DNA of 13,107 bases from Burkholderiaceae bacterium. GTDB lineage: Bacteria > Pseudomonadota > Gammaproteobacteria > Burkholderiales > Burkholderiaceae. The position numbers were made by a program, and so were the translations under genes. Shown here piece after piece: positions 5,994 to 13,107 of the stretch (its first letter is position 1; each line of letters opens with the position of its first letter). The notes under the pieces were generated by a model. The model did not search any database. It saw only the letters and a list, made by a program, of their open reading frames with translations, and was not told the DNA's origin. Location: positions 1 through 13,107 of the forward strand of contig JAKONS010000427.1 in the NCBI GenBank assembly GCA_022701845.1, given 5' to 3'.

Positions 5994-6920
5994 CTAGAAG
6001 CCGGCCTGGCCGGAGAGATACCAGCCGTGCTGGTTGCGGAAGGTGGCGATGTCGCCCAGGTCGACATAGGCGGCGGTCAGGGCCAGGTGCTTGTTGGGCG
6101 CCCAGGCCACGAACACGTCCTTGGCGCTCTGCTCGCGGGCGAAGGCCAGGTTGTTCGGCTTGGTGCGGAATTCCGCGCCGGCGGCCAGGTCCTTGCGGAA
6201 CAGGTAGGCGGCCGACAGCTCGGCCTGGGGCTTGTAGCGGTCGGCGTTCGGTCCGCCGAACCCCAGCAGGCCGAACTGGTTGGCCTTGGTCATGCGCAGG
6301 GTGCCGTTGACCAGCACGCTCTGCGCCAGGAACAGCTTGGTGGCGCTGACATAGAAGTCGGTGCCGGAGTCCTGGTTCGCGCCCACCGCGCGCACCACCG
6401 CGCCCTGGTGGTTCTGCTTGAACTGCACGCCCACCGACACCTGCGGCATCCAGGTGTCGGCATCCAGCACCGCGTCGCCCAGCAGGCGCACCTTGGCGCC
6501 GAAGACGTCCTGCTCGAACTTGAAGTCCTGGCCGAGGCCCAGCGTGGCGCCGGCGGCGCGGGTGTCGAAGATCTGCTTGGCCAGGGTGAGCTCGAGCCGG
6601 TCGTCGATGCCGACGGTGACGCCGTAGGTGTCGAGGTTGAAATCCTGGGTGCGCACCCGGGTGGCGTGCACGTTGGCGCTCCACTGGCCGCCGGTGTCGT
6701 AGCCGCCGATCACTGCCCAGGGCACCAGCCCGCCGCCGGCCGCGCCTTCGACCTGCGACACGCCGCCGGTCAGCAGCAGCTTGCCGCTGCCCATGCGGTC
6801 GGTGGGCGGGGGAACGAACTGCGCCTGCGCGGCGTGGGCGACCAGCGCCGCGGTGATGGCCGCCGCGGGGCGCGAGACATGGCGCCTGATGCGCCGGATA
6901 TGCGATTGATCGGTCTTCAA
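5994..6920 (-). CDS. DUF3034 family outer-membrane beta-barrel protein
   Basis: The 308-residue product has a basic n-region (RRIRRH), a hydrophobic stretch and AQAQ, consistent with a signal peptide cleaved near residue 33. The mature start has GKLLLTGGVSQVEGAAGGGL followed by PWAVIGGY, which I recognise as the DUF3034 hallmark. Alternating aromatic/hydrophobic strands run to a terminal phenylalanine (SGQAGF), as in Bam-assembled barrels. Function is unknown; a channel or anchor for the periplasmic partners is possible. I chose the TTG at 6920 because GGGAG lies 9 nt upstream. A TTG at 6950 would add 10 residues but has no good ribosome site, and there is no in-frame ATG upstream of the signal peptide. 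It is the first gene of the minus-strand cluster, 19 nt before the globin gene. Confidence 0.82.
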   Translation of the reverse strand: MKTDQSHIRRIRRHVSRPAAAITAALVAHAAQAQFVPPPTDRMGSGKLLLTGGVSQVEGAAGGGLVPWAVIGGYDTGGQWSANVHATRVRTQDFNLDTYGVTVGIDDRLELTLAKQIFDTRAAGATLGLGQDFKFEQDVFGAKVRLLGDAVLDADTWMPQVSVGVQFKQNHQGAVVRAVGANQDSGTDFYVSATKLFLAQSVLVNGTLRMTKANQFGLLGFGGPNADRYKPQAELSAAYLFRKDLAAGAEFRTKPNNLAFAREQSAKDVFVAWAPNKHLALTAAYVDLGDIATFRNQHGWYLSGQAGF

Positions 6921-7150
6921 AACCCTGGACTCCCACCGTTTTCCGGACAAGACACGGTTCGCTCCAGGGCGTCGGAAGCGCTAGCAGAATGGGCGTTCCG
7001 GGTGGTGTAGGCGAAGTGCGCGTCTTAAATCAGGCACAAAAGATACATCAAACAGGTGGTTTCTAACGCACAAGAATGCACTTTTGCGGCGGGAAAGTAC
7101 GTATTTAGTAACACTCGCCGCTGTTTTCTCGCGACGAAGTGAACACGCGA
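6921..7150 (-). promoter_or_regulatory. AT-rich leader/promoter region before the DUF3034 cluster
   Basis: This 230-nt spacer separates ssb from the DUF3034 gene. Bases 7021-7110 are 53/90 A+T, strikingly AT-rich for this genome, so a promoter here is likely. One weak sigma-70 pairing on the minus strand is TTGATG, 17 nt, TTAAGA around 7023-7052; neither box is a good match. GGGAG at 6930-6934 is the ribosome site that supports the TTG start at 6920. I saw no clean palindromic operator and no convincing terminator for ssb. A leader of 100 nt or more would leave room for post-transcriptional control. Confidence 0.45.
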
Positions 7151-7720
7151 TCAGAACGGGATGTCGTCGTCCATGTCGTCGAAGCCCGACGGCGCGCGGC
7201 CGGCCGGCGGTGCCGGCGGGCGTTGCGGGGCGGCTGCCGGCGGACGCGGTGCCGCGGCCGGTGCCGCGCGACGGGGCGGTGCGGCCGGCGGCGCGGAGTC
7301 GTAGCCGCCGTCGTCGTAGCTCTCGTTGCCGCCACCACCACCACCACCACCGCCGCCGCCACCGCCCTGCGGTGCGCCGGAGCCCTGGCGGCTGCCGAGC
7401 ATCTGCATCTGGTCGGCGCGGATCTCGGTGGTCTGTTTTTCGACGCCGTCCTGGCCGGTCCACTTGCGGGTGCGCAGCGAGCCTTCGACATACACCTGCG
7501 AGCCCTTGCGCAGGTACTGGCCGGCGATCTCGGCGAGCTTGCCGTTGAAGACGATGCGGTGCCATTCGGTGGCTTCGCGCATTTCGCCGCTGGTTTTGTC
7601 GCGCCAGCGGTCGGTGGTGGCGATGGTCACGTTGGCCACCTGGTCGCCGCTCGGGAAGGAGCGCATCTCGGGATCGCGGCCGAGATTGCCGACGACGATG
7701 ACTTTGTTGACGGATGCCAT
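7151..7720 (-). CDS. ssb: Single-stranded DNA-binding protein
   Basis: The 189 residues open with [19 protein letters not shown] and continue through [20 protein letters not shown] and [15 protein letters not shown], an intact OB fold over residues 1-110. It binds ssDNA as a tetramer in replication, repair and recombination. The linker has 13 consecutive glycines (119-131), then a proline/alanine/arginine-rich stretch (143-178). The acidic tip DDMDDDIPF binds partner proteins such as RecO, PriA and exonuclease I. The ATG at 7720 is chosen because it gives the canonical N-terminus; the frame stays open to 7915 but that part is not SSB-like. It is divergent from the CLC gene, and no strong promoter is visible in the GC-rich gap. 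Confidence 0.97.
   Translation of the reverse strand: MASVNKVIVVGNLGRDPEMRSFPSGDQVANVTIATTDRWRDKTSGEMREATEWHRIVFNGKLAEIAGQYLRKGSQVYVEGSLRTRKWTGQDGVEKQTTEIRADQMQMLGSRQGSGAPQGGGGGGGGGGGGGNESYDDGGYDSAPPAAPPRRAAPAAAPRPPAAAPQRPPAPPAGRAPSGFDDMDDDIPF
7328..7366 (-). repeat. GGT/GGC triplet repeat encoding 13 glycines in ssb
   Basis: Thirteen consecutive glycine triplets occur, read on the plus strand as GCC and ACC, including six uninterrupted ACC units (7334-7351). The tract is in frame, so gain or loss of triplets changes linker length without a frameshift. Such tracts can slip during replication. Confidence 0.85.
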
Positions 7721-7896
7721 GGTGTTCGTGTGCCTGTGGAGGGTGTGCGGTAGAGAGAGCGGGGCGGCGAATGTGCGGCAGCGCCGGCCCGCGCGGGAGG
7801 GCCGCATTGTGCCGCAAGAGGCCCCTGCGGAGACGACCGCCGGGCCGCCGGAATGCCCCGCCCCGCAGCCCCGCGGTGACACAATCCGCGGCGACG
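7721..7896. other. Divergent ssb / CLC intergenic region
   Basis: This 176-bp GC-rich region must hold the ssb promoter and probably the CLC promoter. I see no convincing -35/-10 pair in either direction. A GTG at 7876 is in frame with the CLC gene but lacks a ribosome site. Confidence 0.4.
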
Positions 7897-9276
7897 ATGG
7901 CGCCACCTTCCCCACCCCCTTCGCCCGATGCGCCGCAGTCGCCGGACGCCCCCGAGCCCGGACTGCTGCAGAACCTGCGCCGCGAGTTCGCCGACGGCCG
8001 CACCTGGCTGGAACGCGCGGTGGTGCTGGCCTATGCCGCGGCGGCGGGGCTGGCGGTGGTCGGCTTCACCCTGCTGGCCGACTTCGCCTTCGAATGCTTC
8101 GGCCGGCTGCACGAATTCAACCGCTGGACCCTGCTGGTCTGGACACCGGCGTGCGCCGCGGCCATCGTCTGGGCGACCCGCCGCTTCGCGCCCGGCGCGG
8201 CCGGCTCCGGCATTCCGCAGGTGATCGCCGCGCTCGACGCCGACATGCCGGCGCAGAGCCGGTCGCGCTTCGTCTCGCTGCGCATGTCGGCGGCCAAGGT
8301 GCTGCTGTCGTCGGCGGGCCTGCTGGCCGGCCTGTCGGTGGGGCGCGAGGGGCCGTCGGTGCAGGTGGCCGCCGGCGTCATGGTGCATGCCCGGCGCTGG
8401 CTGGGCCGGGGCCGGATTCCGGTGCATGCGCTGCTGGTGGCCGGCGGCGCGGCCGGCATCGCGGCGGCCTTCAACGCGCCCCTGGCCGGCATCGTCTTCG
8501 CCATCGAGGAGCTGTCGCGCAAGCTCGAATCGCGCAGCAGCGGCCTGGTGGTGACGGCGATCGTGCTGGCCGGCCTGATGGGGGTGTCGGCGTTCGGCAA
8601 CCTGAGCTATTTCGGCGTGATCCGGGTGCCGCCGCTGCACTGGGCCGCGCTGGCGCCCGGCGTGCTGGCGGCGCTGGCCGCGGGCCTGCTGGGCGGGCTC
8701 TTCGCCAAGGTGCTGGCGATGTCGCTCACCGGCGGCGGCGGCCGGCTGGGCCAGCTGCGCGCGGCCTACCCGGTGCGCTTCGCGGCCGGCTGCGGGCTGG
8801 CGGTGGCGGTCACCGGGCTGGTGTCGGGCGGGGCCACCTTCGGCGCCGGCTCGGACGCGGTCAAGCAGATGCTGGCCGGCCATGCCGAGGTGCCCACCTT
8901 CTATGTGCTGCTGAAATTCGTCGCCACCTGGCTCACCGCCTGGAGCGGCGTGCCGGGCGGCATTTTCGCGCCCTCGCTTTCGATCGGCGCCGGCGTGGGC
9001 CACGACGTGGCGCTGCTGGCCGGCAATGCCGAGCTGGCGCCCGCGCTGATCGCCATCGGCATGGCGGCCTTCCTGGCGGCGGTGACGCAGGCGCCGCTGA
9101 CGTCGTTCATCATCGTGATGGAGATGGTCGACGGCCATGCGATGGTGCTGAGCCTGATGGCCGCCGCGCTGGTCGCCAGCCTGCTGTCGCGGCTGATGGC
9201 GCCGCCGCTGTACGAAACGCTGGCGCACCGCATGGTGGCCGGCGAGCAGGCGCGCACGGCGGGCCGGTCCGGGTGA
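7897..9276 (+). CDS. CLC-family chloride channel / H+-Cl- antiporter
   Basis: The 459-residue polytopic membrane protein has the CLC selectivity motifs: GSGIP (103-107), GREGP (149-153) with the gating glutamate E151, and Y439 in PPLYE near the C-terminus, matching the anion-coordinating tyrosine. The intracellular proton glutamate is retained in FAIEE (201-205), as in E. coli ClcA, so proton-coupled exchange is more likely than a pure channel. [15 protein letters not shown] and [14 protein letters not shown] are further family landmarks. There is no C-terminal CBS domain. The first 21 residues are rich in proline ([10 protein letters not shown]) and probably cytoplasmic and disordered. Known roles include chloride homeostasis and acid-stress counter-ion flux. 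The ATG has only a weak ribosome site. The gene converges on dprA, with 22 nt between stops. Confidence 0.93.
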   Translation: MAPPSPPPSPDAPQSPDAPEPGLLQNLRREFADGRTWLERAVVLAYAAAAGLAVVGFTLLADFAFECFGRLHEFNRWTLLVWTPACAAAIVWATRRFAPGAAGSGIPQVIAALDADMPAQSRSRFVSLRMSAAKVLLSSAGLLAGLSVGREGPSVQVAAGVMVHARRWLGRGRIPVHALLVAGGAAGIAAAFNAPLAGIVFAIEELSRKLESRSSGLVVTAIVLAGLMGVSAFGNLSYFGVIRVPPLHWAALAPGVLAALAAGLLGGLFAKVLAMSLTGGGGRLGQLRAAYPVRFAAGCGLAVAVTGLVSGGATFGAGSDAVKQMLAGHAEVPTFYVLLKFVATWLTAWSGVPGGIFAPSLSIGAGVGHDVALLAGNAELAPALIAIGMAAFLAAVTQAPLTSFIIVMEMVDGHAMVLSLMAAALVASLLSRLMAPPLYETLAHRMVAGEQARTAGRSG

Positions 9277-9298
9277 GGCCCGCCCGCCGGCCGGCCTG

Positions 9299-10414
9299 CT
9301 AGGTGGTGGCCAGGCGCTGCACCAGGCCGCCGGTGAGGCGGCCCACCTGCCCGTCGAGCTCGAGCTCGAGCAGCCGCACCTGGATGTCGCAGGCCGGCAT
9401 GCCGGTGCGCGCCACCAGGGCGTCGATGCCGACCGGCGCATGGCCCATCGCGTCGAGCAGCGAATCGGGCGCCGGCTCGGCGGCGGCGCCGATGGCCGGT
9501 GCGGCGGGCAGGCGCAGCTCTTCGAGCACGTCCTGCGCCGACTCGACCAGCTTGGCGCCCTGGCGGATCAGCGCATGGCAGCCGCGCGACTGCGGCGCGT
9601 GGATCGAGCCGGGAATCGCGAACACCTCCTTGCCCTGCTCCGAGGCCAGCCGCGCGGTGATCAGCGAGCCCGACGGCTGCGCCGCCTCGACCACCAGCGT
9701 GCCCTGCGACAAGCCTGCGATGAGCCGGTTGCGGCGCGGGAAGTTGGCGGGGATCGGCGGCGTGCCCAGCGCGTATTCGCTGACCAGGCAGCCGCCGGCG
9801 GCGATGCGGTGGGCCAGCGCCCGGTGCTGGCGCGGATACACCCGGTCGAGCCCGGTGCCGACGAAGGCGACGGTGGCGCAGCGGCTGGCGTCGTAGCGGC
9901 CCTCCAGCGCGCCCTCGTGCGCCGCGCCGTCGATGCCCTGGGCCATGCCCGACACCACGCACAGCCCGCTGTCGACGAAATGCCGGGCGAAGGCGCGCGC
10001 GTCGAGCGCGCCCTGCGGCGTCGGATTGCGGGTGCCGACGATGGCGATGGCGGCGCCCATGTCGGCGGGCAGCGGGCGGCCCATCAGATAGAGCAGCAGC
10101 GGCGGGTCGTCCATCGCCAGCAGCCCGGCCGGGTAGCCGGCGTCGCCCAGGGTCAGGATGCGGCGGTCGGCGCCGCTGGCGTCGCGCTCGGCCAGCCAGG
10201 CCAGCGTGGTGGCCAGGTGGGCGTCGAAGCCCGCGGGCGGGGTGTCGAGCGCCGCGGCGCGGTCGGGGCCGACCACCTGCGCCCGGGCTGCGGTGGTGGC
10301 GCCGAACACCGCCTCCGGCCGGGCGAAGGCGGCCAGCAGCCGGCGCGCGTGCTCGTTGCCGATGCCCTCGGTGGCGCACAGGCGCAGCCAGGCGGCGAGT
10401 TCTTCGCGATCCAT
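9299..10414 (-). CDS. dprA: DNA-processing protein DprA (Smf), natural transformation
   Basis: The 371-residue protein has an N-terminal helix-hairpin/SAM-like part (1-60) and a Rossmann-type core (about 80-300). The core carries [11 protein letters not shown] (125-135), [16 protein letters not shown] (155-170), [12 protein letters not shown] (225-236), SGSLITA (248-254) and the late PGS...GC..LI..GA segment. A winged-helix domain follows (about 315-368). DprA loads RecA onto incoming single-stranded DNA during natural transformation. It is full length with all three domains, so not decayed. It lies 33 nt downstream of the LysM gene on the same strand, probably as one transcript; the ribosome site is weak. 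Confidence 0.96.
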   Translation of the reverse strand: MDREELAAWLRLCATEGIGNEHARRLLAAFARPEAVFGATTAARAQVVGPDRAAALDTPPAGFDAHLATTLAWLAERDASGADRRILTLGDAGYPAGLLAMDDPPLLLYLMGRPLPADMGAAIAIVGTRNPTPQGALDARAFARHFVDSGLCVVSGMAQGIDGAAHEGALEGRYDASRCATVAFVGTGLDRVYPRQHRALAHRIAAGGCLVSEYALGTPPIPANFPRRNRLIAGLSQGTLVVEAAQPSGSLITARLASEQGKEVFAIPGSIHAPQSRGCHALIRQGAKLVESAQDVLEELRLPAAPAIGAAAEPAPDSLLDAMGHAPVGIDALVARTGMPACDIQVRLLELELDGQVGRLTGGLVQRLATT

Positions 10415-10447
10415 CGCAGCGCGGCTTTCAGCGTGGGGAGCGGCGGC

Positions 10448-11677
10448 TCACTCGGGCGAGACCAGCCGGTCGCCCACCTTGACCCCGGTGCGGATCTGCA
10501 GGATCAGCCCGTAGGAGACGCGGTCGAAGGTGCGGAACACCATCAGCAGCCCGTTGCGCTCGTCGGGCAGCTTGATGCGGGTGCGCTCGGGATCGGTGCG
10601 GTCGAGGATGCGGTCGCCTTCCGACAGGATCGCCATCACGAAGCCGGGCTCGAAGCCATCGCGGGTGCCCTTGTTGATGGCCACCACCTGGTTCTGCGCG
10701 GCGTCGAGCACCGAGCTGCCGTAGATGGACACCACCCGCGCGTTGCTCACCGGCACGCCGGGTGCGCGCGGCGTGTAGAGCGTGGTGGCGGTGGGCGGCT
10801 CCGGCAGCAGGCGGTCGCCGATGCGGATCTCTTCCTTGGTGACGGTGATGTCGAAGGTGGCCGGGATGATGTCCTGCAGCTGCTTGCCGTCGCGCAGGGT
10901 GGTTTCCACCGATTCGCCGCGGACCATGTTGGCGCGGCCGAGGTACTGCGCCTCGTAGCCGAGGATCTCGCCGGTGCTCGGGTCCTTCAGGGCAATGGCG
11001 TCGCGGAACACCCGGTAGCCGCGTTGCGCGCCGGGCGTCGGGTCGAAGGTGACCGGCTGGCCGGGCGCGCCGCGCACATAGGCGCGGTCGCCGCGCGCCA
11101 GCATCACCCGGTCTTCCTGGGTGCCGACGAAGCGCGGCGCGGCGCCGAGCGTGGGCGCGTCGATCACCAGCGGCTCGGCCAGGAAGGGCTCGATGGCCGC
11201 GGGGCGCAGGGCCGGCAGCGGGTTCTCGCCGATGCGGTCGTAGCGGGTGCGCGGCTCGATGCGCACCTGCCCGCCGGCGTTCGAACCGGGGCGGCTGGTG
11301 CTCAGGCGGGCGCGTCCGCCGCTGCGCTCCAGGTAGAGCTGCTGGCCGGGGTAGATCAGGTGCGGGTTGCGGATCTGGTCGAGGTTCATGCCCCACAGCT
11401 CGGGCCAGCGCCACGGCTGGCGCAGGTAGAGGCCGGAGATGGCCCACAGCGTGTCGCCGCGCTTGACGGTGTAGATGTCGGGGGCGTTGGGCGTCAGCTC
11501 GGACTCGGGCACGCCGGTTTCGGCGGTGGCCTGGGCCACCGCGCGCTGGGTGGGGGTGACCGGGTAGGCGGCGGGGCCGGACTGGGCGTTCGCCGGACCG
11601 GTCAGGCCGCACAGGGCGCTGAAGGTCATGGCGGCCACGCCGGCATGCCGGGGCAGGCGCGGAAAACTCGATCGCAT
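10448..11677 (-). CDS. Exported LysM-domain peptidoglycan-binding protein
   Basis: The 409-residue protein has a signal peptide (1-31, ending ANA). One LysM domain at about 68-117 carries [17 protein letters not shown], the tryptophan-rich [10 protein letters not shown] and [10 protein letters not shown]. The remaining ~290 residues hold beta-rich repeated segments (for example [16 protein letters not shown] at about 192-212 and [10 protein letters not shown] later) with no catalytic domain I can name, so it is a binding or scaffold protein rather than a recognised hydrolase. GAGGGAG (11687-11693) lies 9 nt before the ATG, a strong ribosome site. It is the first gene of a LysM-dprA pair; the role beyond peptidoglycan binding is unknown. 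Confidence 0.9.
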   Translation of the reverse strand: MRSSFPRLPRHAGVAAMTFSALCGLTGPANAQSGPAAYPVTPTQRAVAQATAETGVPESELTPNAPDIYTVKRGDTLWAISGLYLRQPWRWPELWGMNLDQIRNPHLIYPGQQLYLERSGGRARLSTSRPGSNAGGQVRIEPRTRYDRIGENPLPALRPAAIEPFLAEPLVIDAPTLGAAPRFVGTQEDRVMLARGDRAYVRGAPGQPVTFDPTPGAQRGYRVFRDAIALKDPSTGEILGYEAQYLGRANMVRGESVETTLRDGKQLQDIIPATFDITVTKEEIRIGDRLLPEPPTATTLYTPRAPGVPVSNARVVSIYGSSVLDAAQNQVVAINKGTRDGFEPGFVMAILSEGDRILDRTDPERTRIKLPDERNGLLMVFRTFDRVSYGLILQIRTGVKVGDRLVSPE

Positions 11678-11983
11678 CGGAAAACGCTCCCTCGGGGGCG
11701 CAGGCGGCCGGCGCCTGCGCAGGCCGGCCGGACCGCGCGGTTCGGTTACAAAAGCTCGGGCCGATTCTCTACGGTTTGGCCTTCCGCCGACAACGTTTAT
11801 TGGCGCGCCCGGTCAGGAGCCACTCCGTTTTTGGCGAAAATAGCGACAGTTCGTCCGCTCGTCGTTCGCGCACCGCCGCCTGCCAGCGCCCACCGCCGCG
11901 CGGTCCGCCTCCCGCATCGCCCGCGCGCGGCTTTCCGCGACTTTCCGTCTCCTCCCGACCGTCCCTTTTCTCCTTTCAGCACC
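11678..11983. promoter_or_regulatory. Divergent LysM / def intergenic region
   Basis: The 306 bp hold promoters for two opposite transcripts. On the minus strand TTGTCG, 18 nt, GAGAAT (about 11766-11795) is a weak sigma-70 candidate for the LysM gene. On the plus side AT-rich patches at 11794-11800 and 11826-11846 are the likeliest def promoter area, without a clear box pair. Bases 11941-11980, just before def, are mostly pyrimidine, with no Shine-Dalgarno sequence. Confidence 0.4.
11705..11730. repeat. Inverted repeat in the LysM leader
   Basis: CGGCCGGCGCCTG (11705-11717) pairs with CAGGCCGGCCG (11720-11730) over 11 bp with a small bulge. In the minus-strand transcript it would form a hairpin ending 12 nt upstream of the LysM ribosome site. 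It may be a leader structure or an operator; GC-rich DNA makes such repeats fairly common. Confidence 0.35.
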
Positions 11984-12493
11984 ATGGCCCTGCTCCCCAT
12001 CCTCAGCTTTCCGGACGCCCGCCTGCACACCGTCGCGCGGCCGGTCCAGGCGGTGGACGACCGCATCAAGGCGCTGGTGGCCGACATGCTCGAGACCATG
12101 TACGACGCCAACGGCATCGGCCTGGCGGCCACCCAGGTCGACGTGCACGAGCGGCTGGTGGTGATCGACATCTCCGAAGAGCGCGACCGGCCGCTGGTGC
12201 TGGTGAACCCCGAGATCACCTGGTATGGCCCAGAGCGTGTGCTGGGCGAGGAAGGCTGCCTCTCGGTGCCCGGCATCTACGACGGCGTGGAGCGCGCCAC
12301 CGCGATCCGCCTGCAGGCGCAGGACCTGGCCGGCGAGCCGTTCACGCTGGAGGCCGAGGGCATGCTGGCGATCTGCGTGCAGCACGAGCTCGACCACCTG
12401 CTGGGCAAGGTGTTCGTCGAGTACCTGTCGCCGCTCAAGCGCAACCGCATCAAGACGAAGCTGCTGAAGCAGCAGAAGGAAGCACGGTCATGA
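11984..12493 (+). CDS. def: Peptide deformylase
   Basis: The 169-residue enzyme has all three deformylase motifs: GIGLAATQ (44-51), EGCLS (90-94) with metal ligand C92, and QHELDHLLG (133-141) with H134, E135 and H138. It removes the formyl group from nascent proteins in the cytoplasm, using Fe2+. The ATG gives the canonical MALLPIL start, but no Shine-Dalgarno sequence is visible; the preceding 40 nt are pyrimidine-rich. The TGA overlaps the ATG of the lipoprotein gene. It is divergent from LysM-dprA and upstream of fmt, its usual partner. Confidence 0.97.
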   Translation: MALLPILSFPDARLHTVARPVQAVDDRIKALVADMLETMYDANGIGLAATQVDVHERLVVIDISEERDRPLVLVNPEITWYGPERVLGEEGCLSVPGIYDGVERATAIRLQAQDLAGEPFTLEAEGMLAICVQHELDHLLGKVFVEYLSPLKRNRIKTKLLKQQKEARS

Positions 12494-13059
12494 CCACCGC
12501 GACGACAACGATAACGACAGAGACAGGCAACACGACGGCGAAGAGCACGGTGTTTTCCGGTTCCGCCGCGCTGCGCCGCGGCATCGCCGCACTGGGGCTG
12601 GCGGCCGCCACCGCGCTCGCCGGCTGCGCCTTTCCGTCGCGCCTGCCGGCCGACAGTACGCCGGCATCGACCGTCGCCTCGCTCGGCCAGCCCACCGCGC
12701 AGTACCCGCTGCCGGGCGGCGGCCAGCGGCTGCAGTATTCCCAGGCGCCGGCCGGCCAGCATGTCTGGAACGCCGATTTCGATGCTTCCGGCCGGCTGCT
12801 GGGTGTCGACGACGGCCTGCGCTACGGCAACTTCGAGCGCTTGGTGATGGGCCGGTCGACCACCGACGACGTGCTGCTGATGCTCGGCCGGCCCGGCCTG
12901 GTCGAGCGGGTGTACAGCTTCAACGGCAACATCTGGACCTACCGTTTCAACGACCTGAACAACCCCCGGCTGGTGCATATCCACATCGACCCGGCCGGCG
13001 TGGTGCAGCGCATCCTCTACACCGACGAGTTCACCGCGCGCGACCGGGTCGACCGCTGA
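12490..13059 (+). CDS. BamE/SmpA-like outer-membrane lipoprotein
   Basis: The 189-residue product has a lipobox LAGC (43-46), so C46 would be the lipidated residue; alanine at +2 favours outer-membrane sorting. Two BamE/SmpA-like halves follow: about 60-108 ([27 protein letters not shown]) and about 116-178 ([37 protein letters not shown]). BamE proteins have one such unit, so this is a relative rather than clear BamE. With the ATG overlapping def (ATGA), the n-region is unusually long and threonine-rich ([15 protein letters not shown]). A GTG at 12550 would give a normal-length signal sequence starting [11 protein letters not shown] and is a credible alternative. It sits between def and fmt and is probably co-transcribed with both. 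Confidence 0.8.
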   Translation: MTTATTTITTETGNTTAKSTVFSGSAALRRGIAALGLAAATALAGCAFPSRLPADSTPASTVASLGQPTAQYPLPGGGQRLQYSQAPAGQHVWNADFDASGRLLGVDDGLRYGNFERLVMGRSTTDDVLLMLGRPGLVERVYSFNGNIWTYRFNDLNNPRLVHIHIDPAGVVQRILYTDEFTARDRVDR

Positions 13060-13069
13060 GTCGGCCGGC

Positions 13070-13107
13070 ATGAGGATCGTTTTCGCGGGCACGCCCGCAT
13101 TCGCCGC
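13070..13107 (+). CDS. fmt: Methionyl-tRNA formyltransferase, N-terminal fragment
   Basis: Only 12 complete codons are present, MRIVFAGTPAFA. This matches the first strand and loop of Fmt (MRIVFAGTPEFA), the cytoplasmic enzyme that formylates initiator Met-tRNA using 10-formyl-tetrahydrofolate. The position downstream of def supports it. The start lies 10 nt after the lipoprotein stop. The reading frame leaves the window. Confidence 0.85.
   Translation, partial: MRIVFAGTPAFA

Noticed and set aside
5975..6067. Upstream start giving a 213-residue globin
   Set aside because: The extra 31 residues overlap the DUF3034 3' end and precede a perfect signal peptide that starts at the internal ATG (5974).
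7036..7056. FNR/Anr-like operator in the DUF3034 leader
   Set aside because: Only one half-site (ATCAA, or TTGAT on the other strand) is present; the partner half at the correct 4-nt spacing does not match.
7080..7150. Intrinsic terminator after ssb
   Set aside because: Only 5-6 bp arms with long loops (for example GCGGCG/CGCCGC) are found, and no stem is followed directly by a U-tract.
9277..9298. Bidirectional terminator between the CLC and dprA stops
   Set aside because: The 22 nt are GC-rich and partly self-complementary (GGCCGG repeats), but there is no distinct stem-loop with a U-tract on either strand.
8901..10379. 492-codon minus-strand open frame over dprA and the CLC 3' end
   Set aside because: dprA in another frame of the same strand has all family motifs; this frame is Arg/Gly/His-rich with none.
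9440..12493. 1017-codon plus-strand open frame running into def
   Set aside because: Only the last 169 codons are real (def). The rest is antisense to dprA and the LysM gene and has no recognisable domain.

Overview
This window comes from a GC-rich (roughly 70% G+C) betaproteobacterium. It is most likely a Burkholderiales species of the Comamonadaceae type. The grounds are strong G/C third-position bias, an SSB ending in DDDIPF, and the arrangement LysM protein - dprA facing def and fmt. I saw no tRNA or rRNA gene, insertion sequence, prophage or CRISPR array.

Region 1 (1-1414): the last codons of mnmA are followed by a 129-bp spacer. The spacer holds a strong GC hairpin and a PIP-box-like direct repeat (TTCGC-N15-TTCGG). 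After it comes a 259-residue protein of unknown family with a proline-rich N-terminus. Its stop codon overlaps that of a convergent tautomerase-family gene.

Region 2 (1522-6920, minus strand): a compact run reads, in transcription order, DUF3034 outer-membrane protein, periplasmic truncated hemoglobin, periplasmic cupredoxin ('methylamine utilization'-like), a membrane Cache-HAMP-GGDEF-EAL protein, and a LysR regulator. The tautomerase gene lies further downstream. Junctions are 19 nt, a 4-nt ATGA overlap, 7 nt and 7 nt, so the first five genes look co-transcribed. A heme protein and a copper protein in the periplasm, co-expressed with an envelope sensor that makes and/or degrades c-di-GMP, suggest a redox- or gas-responsive c-di-GMP signalling unit. 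This is the most interesting system in the window; the link is inference from gene order. Both the DUF3034 gene and the GGDEF-EAL gene appear to start at TTG.

Region 3 (6921-9276): an AT-rich leader separates the cluster from ssb (minus), whose linker has 13 consecutive glycines. ssb is divergent from a CLC chloride channel/antiporter gene (plus).

Region 4 (9299-13107): dprA and a LysM-domain exported protein form a minus-strand pair. A 306-bp intergenic region divides them from the plus-strand set def, a BamE/SmpA-like lipoprotein gene and the start of fmt. The lipoprotein gene overlaps def by ATGA and sits between the two N-formylmethionine cycle genes.
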